From: Chloroflexota bacterium
Lineage (GTDB): Bacteria > Chloroflexota > Dehalococcoidia > FW602-bin16
DNA: 64,000 bases
Direction: 5' to 3'
Assembly (NCBI GenBank): GCA_004297765.1
Contig: SCTZ01000023.1
Span: forward strand, 1-64,000
The notes under the pieces were generated by a model. The model was given only the letters and a program-made list of their open reading frames with translations. It was not told the DNA's origin and did no database searches. This document shows positions 22,977 through 31,677 of this stretch, in pieces. The position numbers were made by a program, and so were the translations under genes. The stretch's first letter is position 1; every line of letters begins with the position of its first letter.

Positions 22977-25574
22977 ATGGATAACGGGCAACAATTTGGC
23001 TCGGGGCAAGGCGCCGTCGGACCACGTCCGAGGTGTTGGTGGAAAGCACAGCGTTTTCTCCGCCTGGGCGTGATCGTCGTTGCCGGCGTTCTGATCGCGA
23101 TGGCTATGGCCTGCGGATCGAACTCGGCTTTGACCAAAGAGACGGGAGCAGGCTCTAACACCAAGCCCGCCTCCTTGTTGCCGACGGTTTCCGCGGGCAA
23201 GCAACTTTACCAGCAGCATTGCAGCACCTGCCACGGGGCAGAGGGCATTCGCATGCCCATAGCTCCTCTACAGTCCAAGGAGTTTCTGGAATCACGCGGG
23301 GATGCTACTCTCATTTTGGTTATCAGCGAGGGCAAAGGCGCTATGCCGGCCTGGGGCAAGCCGAGAGGAGGACCTCTAACCGACGCCCAGGTCCAGAATG
23401 TAGTAGCCTACCTCAACTATGCGGCGAGCCGCGAGAGCTCCAGCGTCAAGGCCGGGGCTGGCCAGCAACTCTACACGGAGTCATGCGCGCGCTGCCACGG
23501 AGACAAGGGCGACCGCATCCCCGTCGCCCCACTCAATGTGAAAGGCTTCCTTGATAGCCGCTCTAACGATAGTCTGGCCACAACTATTGCCGACGGACGG
23601 GGACAAATGCCGGGCAATAGCAAGACCAAGGGCGGTCGATTGACCGATAGTCAGATCCAGGACACGATCTCCTACCTGCGCAACGTGGTCGAGACTAATG
23701 TCGCCGCGGCCGCGGGCCGCGGTCGCGAGACATATGTTGCCAGTTGTCTGGGCTGTCACGGCGAGAAAGGTGATCGTGTCTCGGGAGTGGCTCTGGCTTC
23801 CCTCGAGTTCCTAACATCGCGAGGCGACGGCAAGCTCATCGCCTCGATCGGCGAAGGCGCCTCAACCATGCCTGGATTCGGCCGTGCCAAGGGTGGATCC
23901 CTTGATCCCAGCGACATCGGAGCCATCCTTGCCTACCTGAAAGCCTGGTCAGGCACCCGGGCCTCCAGCGCACTACCTCTGGCCGGACCGGCCGGCGAGG
24001 CGAAGGAGCTCTACTCCAGAAACTGCGCCCCGTGCCACGGCGAGACGGGGGACAAAGTCTCAGGTATCCAGCTCCGCTCCAAGGGATTCCTCCAGCAGAA
24101 GGGCGACACCCTGCTGAAGCAGACTATTGCCCGTGGCAACGCAAAGGGCATGCCCGCCTGGGGTAAGGAAAGCGGTGGACCCTTCAGCGATGACCAGATC
24201 AACGGACTGGTCGCCTATCTAAGCGCCGCGGCTGCCGACACCGGATCGTCCCCCAGCGCAGGTGCATCTGCCAGTCCCTCGCCTTCTGCGTCTGGTTCTG
24301 CTGGCAGCAACGCAAGCGGCACGTCTGGGCCCTCCTCTTCCGCGGCCCCGGCCGGTGGCGGAGCGATCAGTGCTGATTTGATAGCCAAGGGCAAGGAAGT
24401 CTTCACCAAGAACTGTACGGCTTGCCACGGTGAGACACGGGACCGCATCCCGACCTGCAAGCTTACGGATAAGAGCTGGGTGGAGGAGAAGGGCGACGCT
24501 GGTCTCACCAACAGCGTCACCAACGGCAAGGGCGGCATGCCCGCCTGGGCCGGAAAGCTCTCCACTGACGAAATCAAGGCTGTGGTCGCCTTCCTGAAAG
24601 ACGCCGTCGGGATCAAGGGGGGCAGCGGCAGCACTTCAAGCAGCAGCGCCCCAGCCGGCGCCAGCGTCCTCAGTCCCGAGGCGGTGGCCAAGGGCAAAGA
24701 GGTCTTCGCCAAGAACTGCACGGCTTGCCACGGCGAGACGCGGGATCGCATCCCGACTTGCAAGCTGGCGGATAAGGACTGGGTGACCCAGAAGGGAGAA
24801 GCCGGTCTCACCAATAGCGTCACCAACGGCAAGGGCGGCATGCCCGCCTGGGCCGGCAAGCTCTCTAACGACGAGATCAAATCTGTCGTCAGCTTCCTCC
24901 TCGACGCCGTCGGGGCGGGTGGCGGCAGTGCGTCCGGAGCCTCGTTTTCCGCGGCCCCGGCCAGCGGCGGAGCGATCAGCGCTGACCTGGTGACCAAGGG
25001 CAAGGAGGTCTTCACCAAGAACTGCACCGCTTGCCACGGCGACACGCGGGACCGCATCCCAACTTGCAAGCTGACGGATAAGAGCTGGGTGGAGGAGAAG
25101 GGCGACGCCGGACTCACCAACAGCGTCACCAACGGCAAAGGCGGCATGCCCGCCTGGGCCGGAAAGCTCTCCACTGACGAAATCAAGGCTGTGGTCGCCT
25201 TCCTGAAAGACGCCGTCGGGGCGGGCGGTGGTGGAGGTGGTGCAGGCACGGCGGCCGGTGCCGCCTCCGCGAGCCCGGTGGCTGCGACCAGCGCGATCGT
25301 GGAGCCCACCAAGATAGACACGGCGACGGGCAAAGCGCTCTTTACGAAGAACTGTCAGATGTGCCACGGGGCCGACGGCCTGCAGCAGAAGGCCTGCCCG
25401 CTCGGCTCGAAGGAATGGGTTCAGAACACCAGCGCGGAGGGCCTGCGGGCCCGCATCACCAACGGCAAGCCTGCCGCCGGCATGCCAACATGGGGCAAGT
25501 CGAAAGGCGGCTCGCTCAGCGACGACGACATCAGCGCGATCATGTTGTACATCGGGACCGAACTGGCCCGGTAA
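22977..25574 (+). CDS. Octaheme lipoprotein made of eight monoheme cytochrome c domains
   Basis: From ATG 22977, with GGAGGAG five bases upstream, the product is 865 residues. A hydrophobic segment ends in AMAMACGSN, a plausible lipoprotein cleavage site at Cys46. Eight CxxCH motifs follow (CSTCH, CARCH, CLGCH, CAPCH, three CTACH, CQMCH). Each lies in its own domain of about 80-100 residues with a methionine in a MPxW or similar context, joined by Ser/Ala/Gly-rich linkers. Domains 5 and 7 differ at essentially one residue over 70. It is probably tethered outside the membrane and passes electrons along a flexible chain from the bc complex. Fusion of eight class I cytochromes in one chain is unusual. 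Confidence 0.88.
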   Translation: MDNGQQFGSGQGAVGPRPRCWWKAQRFLRLGVIVVAGVLIAMAMACGSNSALTKETGAGSNTKPASLLPTVSAGKQLYQQHCSTCHGAEGIRMPIAPLQSKEFLESRGDATLILVISEGKGAMPAWGKPRGGPLTDAQVQNVVAYLNYAASRESSSVKAGAGQQLYTESCARCHGDKGDRIPVAPLNVKGFLDSRSNDSLATTIADGRGQMPGNSKTKGGRLTDSQIQDTISYLRNVVETNVAAAAGRGRETYVASCLGCHGEKGDRVSGVALASLEFLTSRGDGKLIASIGEGASTMPGFGRAKGGSLDPSDIGAILAYLKAWSGTRASSALPLAGPAGEAKELYSRNCAPCHGETGDKVSGIQLRSKGFLQQKGDTLLKQTIARGNAKGMPAWGKESGGPFSDDQINGLVAYLSAAAADTGSSPSAGASASPSPSASGSAGSNASGTSGPSSSAAPAGGGAISADLIAKGKEVFTKNCTACHGETRDRIPTCKLTDKSWVEEKGDAGLTNSVTNGKGGMPAWAGKLSTDEIKAVVAFLKDAVGIKGGSGSTSSSSAPAGASVLSPEAVAKGKEVFAKNCTACHGETRDRIPTCKLADKDWVTQKGEAGLTNSVTNGKGGMPAWAGKLSNDEIKSVVSFLLDAVGAGGGSASGASFSAAPASGGAISADLVTKGKEVFTKNCTACHGDTRDRIPTCKLTDKSWVEEKGDAGLTNSVTNGKGGMPAWAGKLSTDEIKAVVAFLKDAVGAGGGGGGAGTAAGAASASPVAATSAIVEPTKIDTATGKALFTKNCQMCHGADGLQQKACPLGSKEWVQNTSAEGLRARITNGKPAAGMPTWGKSKGGSLSDDDISAIMLYIGTELAR

Positions 25575-25632
25575 GCCGTCGCATGAAATGTCGCGATGGG
25601 CCGATGACTGTGCGTGGAGGGACACGGGTTAC

Positions 25633-26394
25633 ATGATGGAGAGCTTACCCCTGGGTGTTTTTGCCGCATTGGAGAGATCGACGCTCTCCTGGGCCATAGC
25701 GGCTACCTTTCTGGTGCTGTTGCCTATCTGGCTGGTATTGTTTATCCGATCACGCGGAGACAGTAGTCTTCAGCCAGGGCGACTTGTCGTCATGATTGCC
25801 GGATTAGGCGCTTTGCTGACCATCCCTCTCTTGGGGGTCGGGGTCTCTCTGCTCCTGCCCGCGAACCCCACCGCGGGATCCAGCGGTCCGGCCGCCGTGA
25901 AGGCCGCGGCTTTGCCGGAGGTCACGACGGCCTCCGCTCAGGGCGAGCAGGAGAAGCCCGCGGCCACGAAGGTCCCCGCTCAGGGCGAACAGGAGAAGCC
26001 CGCGGCCACTGCTACCCGAGCGGCCGCGACGCCGACGCTGCCGGCTCCATCGCCGACGCGAGTGCCTCCCACGCCGACACAGACGCCATCCCCCAAGCCG
26101 GCTATCTCGGCCAGCACCGAGCCAGCCCCGGACAAATCGAGGGAGCTAGCCGCGAAGGGTCGAACTGTCTTCGAGCGCGAGAGATGTGTGACCTGCCACA
26201 GCATCAACGGCAAGGGTGGCGTGATCGCACCCGACCTGGCCGGCGTCGGAGAGCGACACTCCGCGCAGTGGATTCTCGATCACTTCAAGGACCCACAGTC
26301 TATCAGCCCGGGGACGCTCATGCCGAGGTTCAACGTGCCCGATGAGGATTTCGAGGCATTGACAGAGTATCTTCTAACACTCAGGCGTCAATAG
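25633..26394 (+). CDS. Membrane-anchored monoheme cytochrome c
   Basis: From ATG 25633, with GGAGGG upstream, the product is 253 residues. Two N-terminal membrane segments (about 12-36 and 45-66) lead to a long Ala/Pro/Thr/Lys linker, about 75-170, containing a duplicated AQGEQEKPAAT unit. A single class I cytochrome domain follows, with CVTCHSINGKG and a candidate methionine ligand in GTLMPRF. It lies 58 bases after the octaheme gene on the same strand and is likely co-transcribed. The linker would let the heme domain reach partners at some distance from the membrane. Confidence 0.87.
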   Translation: MMESLPLGVFAALERSTLSWAIAATFLVLLPIWLVLFIRSRGDSSLQPGRLVVMIAGLGALLTIPLLGVGVSLLLPANPTAGSSGPAAVKAAALPEVTTASAQGEQEKPAATKVPAQGEQEKPAATATRAAATPTLPAPSPTRVPPTPTQTPSPKPAISASTEPAPDKSRELAAKGRTVFERERCVTCHSINGKGGVIAPDLAGVGERHSAQWILDHFKDPQSISPGTLMPRFNVPDEDFEALTEYLLTLRRQ

Positions 26395-26485
26395 CGCGGG
26401 GTTCCTGAATCCGGAGTTGCCAGCACAGGGAAAGAGTGATCGGTGGAAAGAAGGTGAAGGTTCCGTGGAAGCAAAAGGAAAGACG

Positions 26486-27445
26486 ATGAACATTGGTGCG
26501 CCACAAGCCCGAACAGCTACAGACGTGATTTTGACCTTGGGAATTCGTTTCCTGGCGTCTATCCTGTTTATCGTCCTGGTTGGCTTCAGTCTCTACTACG
26601 TCGTCGACCGTGCCAGTCTGGTTGGGCCTTCTCCAGTCGACAATACCATGCGCGAGCTGGAGGAACTAGTCAAGCAAGAGCCGGACAACGCGAATCTGCG
26701 GGTGCAGGTGGCCCAGGCCTATACCGAGCGAGATATCTACGAGGCGGCCCTGGCCCAGTACAAGAGCGCCCTGGAGATCGAGCCAGACCATCAGGCGGCG
26801 CTAATTGGCATGGGCAATATCTACCTGGCTCAGAACAATGACAAAGAAGCTCTGGCCGCATTTCAGAAAGTGGCGGATCTGAACAAGGATAACCCCTACA
26901 AGAAGACCTTGCGCCAACTGGAAGCCGTGTACTACCGATTGGCTCTCATTCAAGAGCGTATTGGCAACCTCGAGGTCGCCCGGTCAAACCTGTTGCAGGC
27001 CCTGGACATCGAACGGACGGACTCCGACGCCTGGTATCTGCTTGGCGAGGTGCAGCGCAAGCAAAACCGTGGACAGGAGGCCGTCGAATCGTACCGAAAG
27101 GCTGTTAGTCTGGACCCGCGCTTTACCGATGCCTATCGAGCCATGTCGGCCGTCTACACGCAAATGGGTGACCCGGCCATGGCTGAGTACGCGGACGGCA
27201 TGGTGGCGGTTGCCAACCGCGACTATCAGCGCGGCTTGACTCTGCTCCAGCGATCCACATCCGCCGCTCCCGACAACGCCGATGCCCTGTGGGGACTGGG
27301 GATGTGCTATGAGAACGAAGGCCGCTACCAGGAGGCCCTGGATGCATACCTGAGCGCGGTCAATTTGGGACAGAACCACATCCTGGCCGAGATGTCCCTC
27401 AAGCGGGTGTACGAAAAAATACCAGCAGGTGAGGTGCAGAAATGA
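26486..27445 (+). CDS. Membrane-anchored TPR protein
   Basis: From ATG 26486, preceded by AAGGAAAG, the product is 319 residues. A single membrane segment (about 20-42) precedes at least six tetratricopeptide repeats, for example AALAQYKSALEIEPDHQAAL and EAVESYRKAVSLDPRFTDAY. TPR proteins of this type act as assembly or docking scaffolds. It lies between cytochrome genes and overlaps the NHL gene by four bases (ATGA), so it probably helps assemble or position the cytochromes. An in-frame GTG at 26465 is an alternative start. Confidence 0.85.
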   Translation: MNIGAPQARTATDVILTLGIRFLASILFIVLVGFSLYYVVDRASLVGPSPVDNTMRELEELVKQEPDNANLRVQVAQAYTERDIYEAALAQYKSALEIEPDHQAALIGMGNIYLAQNNDKEALAAFQKVADLNKDNPYKKTLRQLEAVYYRLALIQERIGNLEVARSNLLQALDIERTDSDAWYLLGEVQRKQNRGQEAVESYRKAVSLDPRFTDAYRAMSAVYTQMGDPAMAEYADGMVAVANRDYQRGLTLLQRSTSAAPDNADALWGLGMCYENEGRYQEALDAYLSAVNLGQNHILAEMSLKRVYEKIPAGEVQK

Positions 27446-28470
27446 CGGTCGAGCAGAGCACAAAGATCGCCCCTCCCCTGCCGCGCCACAGCAGAAGAAC
27501 TATTGCCATCGGTACATTCCTATTGCTCCTAGTCGCAACGGGGCTGATCACCTACATCGCGTTCGGCTACATGCTAACACGCAAGCCAATTGCGGCCCTA
27601 CTTCCGCTGCCGCGTATCTCAGCACTACAACAAACGACCCCTCCAATTTATGCGGGAGTGATCAGCAAGCTGGCCGGACCGATGTCCATTGCCGTCAGCC
27701 CGGATGGGGAGCGAGTCTACGTCGCCGAGAGCGATGGAGAGCGGGTTGTGAAAGTCTTCAACCCGTCCGGCAATCTCCTGCAGACCCTGTCCCCACCCAA
27801 CACCAGCGCGGGACAGCGCAAGCCCATGTACATTGCCGTTGACAAGAATGGACGGGTCTTCGTCAGTGACCGCCAACGCCCGGCGGTACATATGTACGAT
27901 GACAAAGGGGCCTGGATCGGCGTGTACCAACCGGAGGAGGCGGAGAAAGACTGGTCTCCGTTGGGTCTCAACGTGCAATCGGATGGCAGCTTGATAGTGA
28001 CCAACGTCGAGGGCAATGCCCACAGCGTTCTCGTGTTCGCCAGGAACGAGCGATTGATCCGGCGGATTACCCACCCATTGACGGGAGACAAGCTGTCCTT
28101 CCCCAACGGTGCCGTGCAGGATAGCCTCGGACGAACCTACGTTAGCGACAGTAACAATGGCCGCCTCCTGACCTTTGACTCCACCGGCGCAGTTGTCGGG
28201 CAGATCGAATCCACCGATGCTAAGGCCGGTCTGGCTATGCCTCGCGGAGTGGCTCTGGATGACGACGGCCGGCTCTATGTGGCCGACGCATCAAGCGACC
28301 TCGTCAGAGTTTTCCAGACTGGCGAGAAGTTAGAGTACCTGTACTCTTTTGGCAGCACGGGTGTCGATAGCGGACAGTTCCGGTTCCCGAATGGGGTAAC
28401 CGTAGACAGCAAGGGGCGGATCTGGGTAGCGGACTGGGGCAACAACCGAGTCCAGATGTGGCGGTATTAG
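27442..28470 (+). CDS. Membrane-anchored NHL-repeat beta-propeller protein
   Basis: The 342-residue product has a membrane anchor at about residues 22-45. Five to six NHL-type blades follow, such as GPMSIAVSPDGERVYVAESD, GRVFVSDRQRPAVHMYD and GRIWVADWGNNRVQMW. NHL propellers bind proteins or polysaccharides outside the cell in many multiheme cytochrome clusters; no catalytic residue can be named. It is translationally coupled to the TPR gene through an ATGA overlap. A second NHL protein is encoded at 30486-31667. Confidence 0.88.
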   Translation: MTVEQSTKIAPPLPRHSRRTIAIGTFLLLLVATGLITYIAFGYMLTRKPIAALLPLPRISALQQTTPPIYAGVISKLAGPMSIAVSPDGERVYVAESDGERVVKVFNPSGNLLQTLSPPNTSAGQRKPMYIAVDKNGRVFVSDRQRPAVHMYDDKGAWIGVYQPEEAEKDWSPLGLNVQSDGSLIVTNVEGNAHSVLVFARNERLIRRITHPLTGDKLSFPNGAVQDSLGRTYVSDSNNGRLLTFDSTGAVVGQIESTDAKAGLAMPRGVALDDDGRLYVADASSDLVRVFQTGEKLEYLYSFGSTGVDSGQFRFPNGVTVDSKGRIWVADWGNNRVQMWRY

Positions 28471-28616
28471 GTTCCCCCAGCGCGGCGTAGGCCGTTGGGC
28501 AGGCGGGACTGAACCGAATGAGAGGGGGTGAGGCCTCAACAAATAATAGACAGACCGAAGCAGCTATATTCGGAGATGGAAACATTGGACTACACTAGGA
28601 AGGAGGGCTGATCAGT

Positions 28617-30224
28617 ATGAGACGGGGAATACTCGTGATCATGGGGCTAGCATTTCTGCTGCTCCTGTCCGTGCCGGCCGTAGCCCTGGCGAACGGCGGT
28701 CCCCACGGCGACTACAAGGACGCCACGAACCTGACCGACAAATGCGCCGGCTGTCATCGGCTTCACCAGGGTCTCAGCCAAGGCAAGTTGCTGAAAGCTG
28801 AGAGCCAGTACGCTCTGTGTCTCACCTGTCACAACGGCGCCGGATCCGTCCTGAACGTTCTCGACGGCGTGCGCGTGGCGGGCGTGGGCTACGACCCCGC
28901 TGCTTCGCTGCTCACTCTCGACAGCGGCGCGGTACCCCGCGACAACAGCACGACCAACATGTACCTGAGCCTGGCGCCCTACGGCGACCTTTCGACTTCG
29001 CCCGGGAAGAATGGCTATATCACTCTTCGCATCAAGAACAAGACCGGCAGCGGCATCACGGCCAGCCTGGCCGTGACGGACACGCTCCTGCCGGGAGCCA
29101 TTGCGTCGGACTTCGACGCGTCGGACTTCGTATCCGCGACCACGAGCACGGCGAGCCCGACCAATGATGCGGAGAACCCGGGCAACCCCACCAGCACGGT
29201 GATCAATAGCGTGAGCGTGCTCGCCAACGACGTCGCCTACGTTCGTCTGCGGGTCAAGCCGACCGGCACCGCTACGGCGGGCGACAGCATCCTGAGCGCC
29301 ATCACGGTCAGCGCCGGTGGTGAGAACGCCGTCGTCAAGGCCCAGACCAGGGTCGGCGATCAGGCGCTGCCCATCCTCAACGGTGGCGGCTTCAACTACG
29401 TCGGCACCAAGGTCACCACCTCTCGCCACAACGCAAACCCGGCGGACAATACGCTGAGCCCGTGGGGCTTCGGTGGACAGAACCAGTCCCCCAACTACGC
29501 GGCCGGCGGCATGGGAAAGGGTGCCAACACGGGCGAAAACCCGAACACCCTCTCCGAGCCCCTGCAGTGCACCAGTTGCCACAACCCGCACGGTACCAGC
29601 AACTACCGCCTGCTGAAGCAGAGCATCAACGGCGTGACCGTCGACGTCAAAGCGTACAACGACACGACCAACGCCATGGTGATCGACGAGGGAGCGCGCG
29701 GTCTCGAAGCCGGAGCGCCCGCTGATAAGTACACCAAGGAGTACTACGCCAGCTACTCCAGCAACAGCCAGGGCTTCGCCAGCTTCTGCGGCGCCTGCCA
29801 CACGGCCTATCCGTCCGACGGGGCAAGCCTGGGCGTCGCCAGCAACTCGGCCTTCGGCTCGGTGATGCACTATCGCCACCGCACGGAGATGCCGTATTCA
29901 AACTGGACGAACCCGAACACGGGGCCCACGCAGAACCCGGAGACCAACCCGATTACGGGCACCGATGGACCCGGCGGCGCTCCTAAGCTCTTCCCGACGC
30001 TGCGGCTGGCCAGCAAGGACAGCACCAGCCTCAACAACCACGTGACCTGTCTGACGTGCCACCGCGTTCACGGCACCAGCGCAGATATGTCCGGCTATGC
30101 CCTCAAGAAGCAGTTTGGGGGACTGGCCGACAACGACATCACGCCGTCGCAGATCGACGAGAGCCGCACCACGCTGCTCTATACCGACAACCGCGGCATG
30201 TGCGAAGCCTGTCACCAGTGGTAG
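28617..30224 (+). CDS. Secreted hexaheme cytochrome with a DUF11-like insert
   Basis: The 535-residue product starts at ATG 28617 with AAGGAGG ten bases upstream and has a signal peptide ending near ALANGG. Six CxxCH motifs appear: CAGCH, CLTCH, CTSCH, CGACH, CLTCH and CEACH. The first pair follows the doubled-CXXCH spacing with HRLH nearby. Between hemes 2 and 3 is a beta-rich insert of about 150 residues (YITLRIKNKTGSGITASLAV) resembling DUF11 or Ig-like adhesion domains. It is probably extracellular and part of the electron chain. A strong hairpin follows the stop. Confidence 0.86.
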   Translation: MRRGILVIMGLAFLLLLSVPAVALANGGPHGDYKDATNLTDKCAGCHRLHQGLSQGKLLKAESQYALCLTCHNGAGSVLNVLDGVRVAGVGYDPAASLLTLDSGAVPRDNSTTNMYLSLAPYGDLSTSPGKNGYITLRIKNKTGSGITASLAVTDTLLPGAIASDFDASDFVSATTSTASPTNDAENPGNPTSTVINSVSVLANDVAYVRLRVKPTGTATAGDSILSAITVSAGGENAVVKAQTRVGDQALPILNGGGFNYVGTKVTTSRHNANPADNTLSPWGFGGQNQSPNYAAGGMGKGANTGENPNTLSEPLQCTSCHNPHGTSNYRLLKQSINGVTVDVKAYNDTTNAMVIDEGARGLEAGAPADKYTKEYYASYSSNSQGFASFCGACHTAYPSDGASLGVASNSAFGSVMHYRHRTEMPYSNWTNPNTGPTQNPETNPITGTDGPGGAPKLFPTLRLASKDSTSLNNHVTCLTCHRVHGTSADMSGYALKKQFGGLADNDITPSQIDESRTTLLYTDNRGMCEACHQW

Positions 30225-30246
30225 ATCGAGGAGCGATCTAGACCGC

Positions 30247-30276
30247 GGGAGGGAGAAGTAAATTCTTCTCCCTCCC
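30247..30276 (+). terminator. Hairpin after the hexaheme gene
   Basis: GGGAGGGAGAAG (30247-30258) pairs perfectly with CTTCTCCCTCCC (30265-30276) around a six-base loop, starting 22 bases after the stop codon. There is no T-tract, so it may be a Rho-independent-like or 3'-protecting stem. The rest of 30277-30485 holds nothing I can identify. Confidence 0.55.
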
Positions 30277-30485
30277 CACCCGGCTTCCTGTGCGTGGACT
30301 TTCCACCGAAGCACGGTGCAAAGCCCGCTCACGGAGCGGCAAAGAGGGAAGGACAGCCGCATCTTTGCTGCTTTCAGGCGGAAGCCAAACACTATTCTAT
30401 CACGTAGAGGCGCCTCCTGGCATTGGAGACCCGCCGGAGGCGCTATCCGGTTCTACCCAAGACAGAAGGGGGAAACGTCGTTCCA

Positions 30486-31667
30486 ATGAGGGCACCCGGG
30501 CAACCCGAATCCACTACGCACGCCGGGAGACAGCCGAATCAGCGACCGCGATCGGACCGGGAGGATGCAAACCCCGCTCGCTCGGTCGCGCTCCCCTGGC
30601 ACACGCGGGCGCTTTGCAGGTCCCTCGTGCGCGCTCACTGCCCTCTCCTCAGCCAGCTTTTTCCTCCACGGGCCCTGGTGTTCGCGCTGGCGGTGATTCT
30701 CGCCATCTCTGTTGTCATACTTGCACAGTCTCTTGGGTTGGCCTCGGGCAGGGAGACTCATGGACCGAGTTCTCTTCCAACCCCCGGCGAAGGTGGCGAG
30801 ATGCGCTTCCTCTTCAGCCTCACAGGACGCATCGATCAGTATCTGGATACCCCTCTGGCCGTCACCGTGAGCCGGCGTGGGCTGGTCTACGTGGCCGATG
30901 GGGGTTACCGGTCCGTCCAGGTATTCTCACCCGACGGCGTCTGGCAGCGAAGCATAGGTCGCGCGATCGTGGCAGAGCCTCGGCCGGGTGATCTGGTCTA
31001 TCCGCTCGGCGTGGCCGTGGACGATCAGGACAATTGCTATGTCTCAGACAACGTGACCGGGCGCATCTCTGTTTTCGACTCAACCGGTGCTTTCCTTCGC
31101 TACTTCGCCGAGGACGAGGCTGGTGCCAAGCCCTTCGGCTTGCCTGCCGGTCTCTTCTTCCGCAACGGTTTGCTCTACGTGAACGACGTCGGCAACCACC
31201 AGGTTATGGCGCTGCGGTCCGACGGCACCATAGAGCGCGTGTTCGGACGGGGACGTGGGAGTGAGACCGGGCAGATGCAGTACCCCAATTTCTCCTGGGT
31301 GGACGAGTGGGGACGCGTCTACGTGGCCGATTCCAACAACAACCGTATCCAGATCTTTGGCTCCGACGGCGCTTTCCAGGGCGTGTTTGCGAGCGGACAC
31401 GAGGGTCCCGAGACCGGCGTGATGCGCGGAATCGCCCTGGACTCCCGCGGCGACATGCACGTGGTCGCCACGATGGAGCATCGCGTGTTGGTCTTCGACC
31501 AGGACGGACAGTTCATGTATTCGTACGGACGTGAGGGAGATGGTCCGGGTCAACTGGGCTTTCCGAACGGATTGGCCGTCGCCGGCGACCAGGTGTACGT
31601 GGCGGACCGGGCCAACGGCCGGGTTCAGGTCTGGTCTCTGGGCGCCAAACTAGAAAATACTCGATAA
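30486..31667 (+). CDS. NHL-repeat beta-propeller protein, second copy
   Basis: From ATG 30486 the product is about 393 residues. A basic N-terminus precedes a membrane segment (LVFALAVILAISVVILAQSL, about 68-88). Six NHL blades follow, including GLVYVADGGYRSVQVFSPDG, GRVYVADSNNNRIQIFGSDG and DQVYVADRANGRVQVWS. The start is uncertain: no strong ribosome site is seen and the frame extends to a TTG at 30423. It closely precedes the heptaheme gene, so the propeller may scaffold or dock that cytochrome. It resembles the protein at 27442-28470 in layout but differs in blade sequences. Confidence 0.82.
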   Translation: MRAPGQPESTTHAGRQPNQRPRSDREDANPARSVALPWHTRALCRSLVRAHCPLLSQLFPPRALVFALAVILAISVVILAQSLGLASGRETHGPSSLPTPGEGGEMRFLFSLTGRIDQYLDTPLAVTVSRRGLVYVADGGYRSVQVFSPDGVWQRSIGRAIVAEPRPGDLVYPLGVAVDDQDNCYVSDNVTGRISVFDSTGAFLRYFAEDEAGAKPFGLPAGLFFRNGLLYVNDVGNHQVMALRSDGTIERVFGRGRGSETGQMQYPNFSWVDEWGRVYVADSNNNRIQIFGSDGAFQGVFASGHEGPETGVMRGIALDSRGDMHVVATMEHRVLVFDQDGQFMYSYGREGDGPGQLGFPNGLAVAGDQVYVADRANGRVQVWSLGAKLENTR

Positions 31668-31677
31668 TTCGGTGACC

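Noticed and set aside
24215..25333. Long minus-strand open frame of 372 codons
   Set aside because: It lies wholly opposite the octaheme cytochrome gene, has repetitive hydrophobic content mirroring the tandem heme domains, and lacks a ribosome site.
28647..29879. Minus-strand open frame of 410 codons
   Set aside because: It is opposite the hexaheme cytochrome with its six heme motifs; no recognisable domain or ribosome site.
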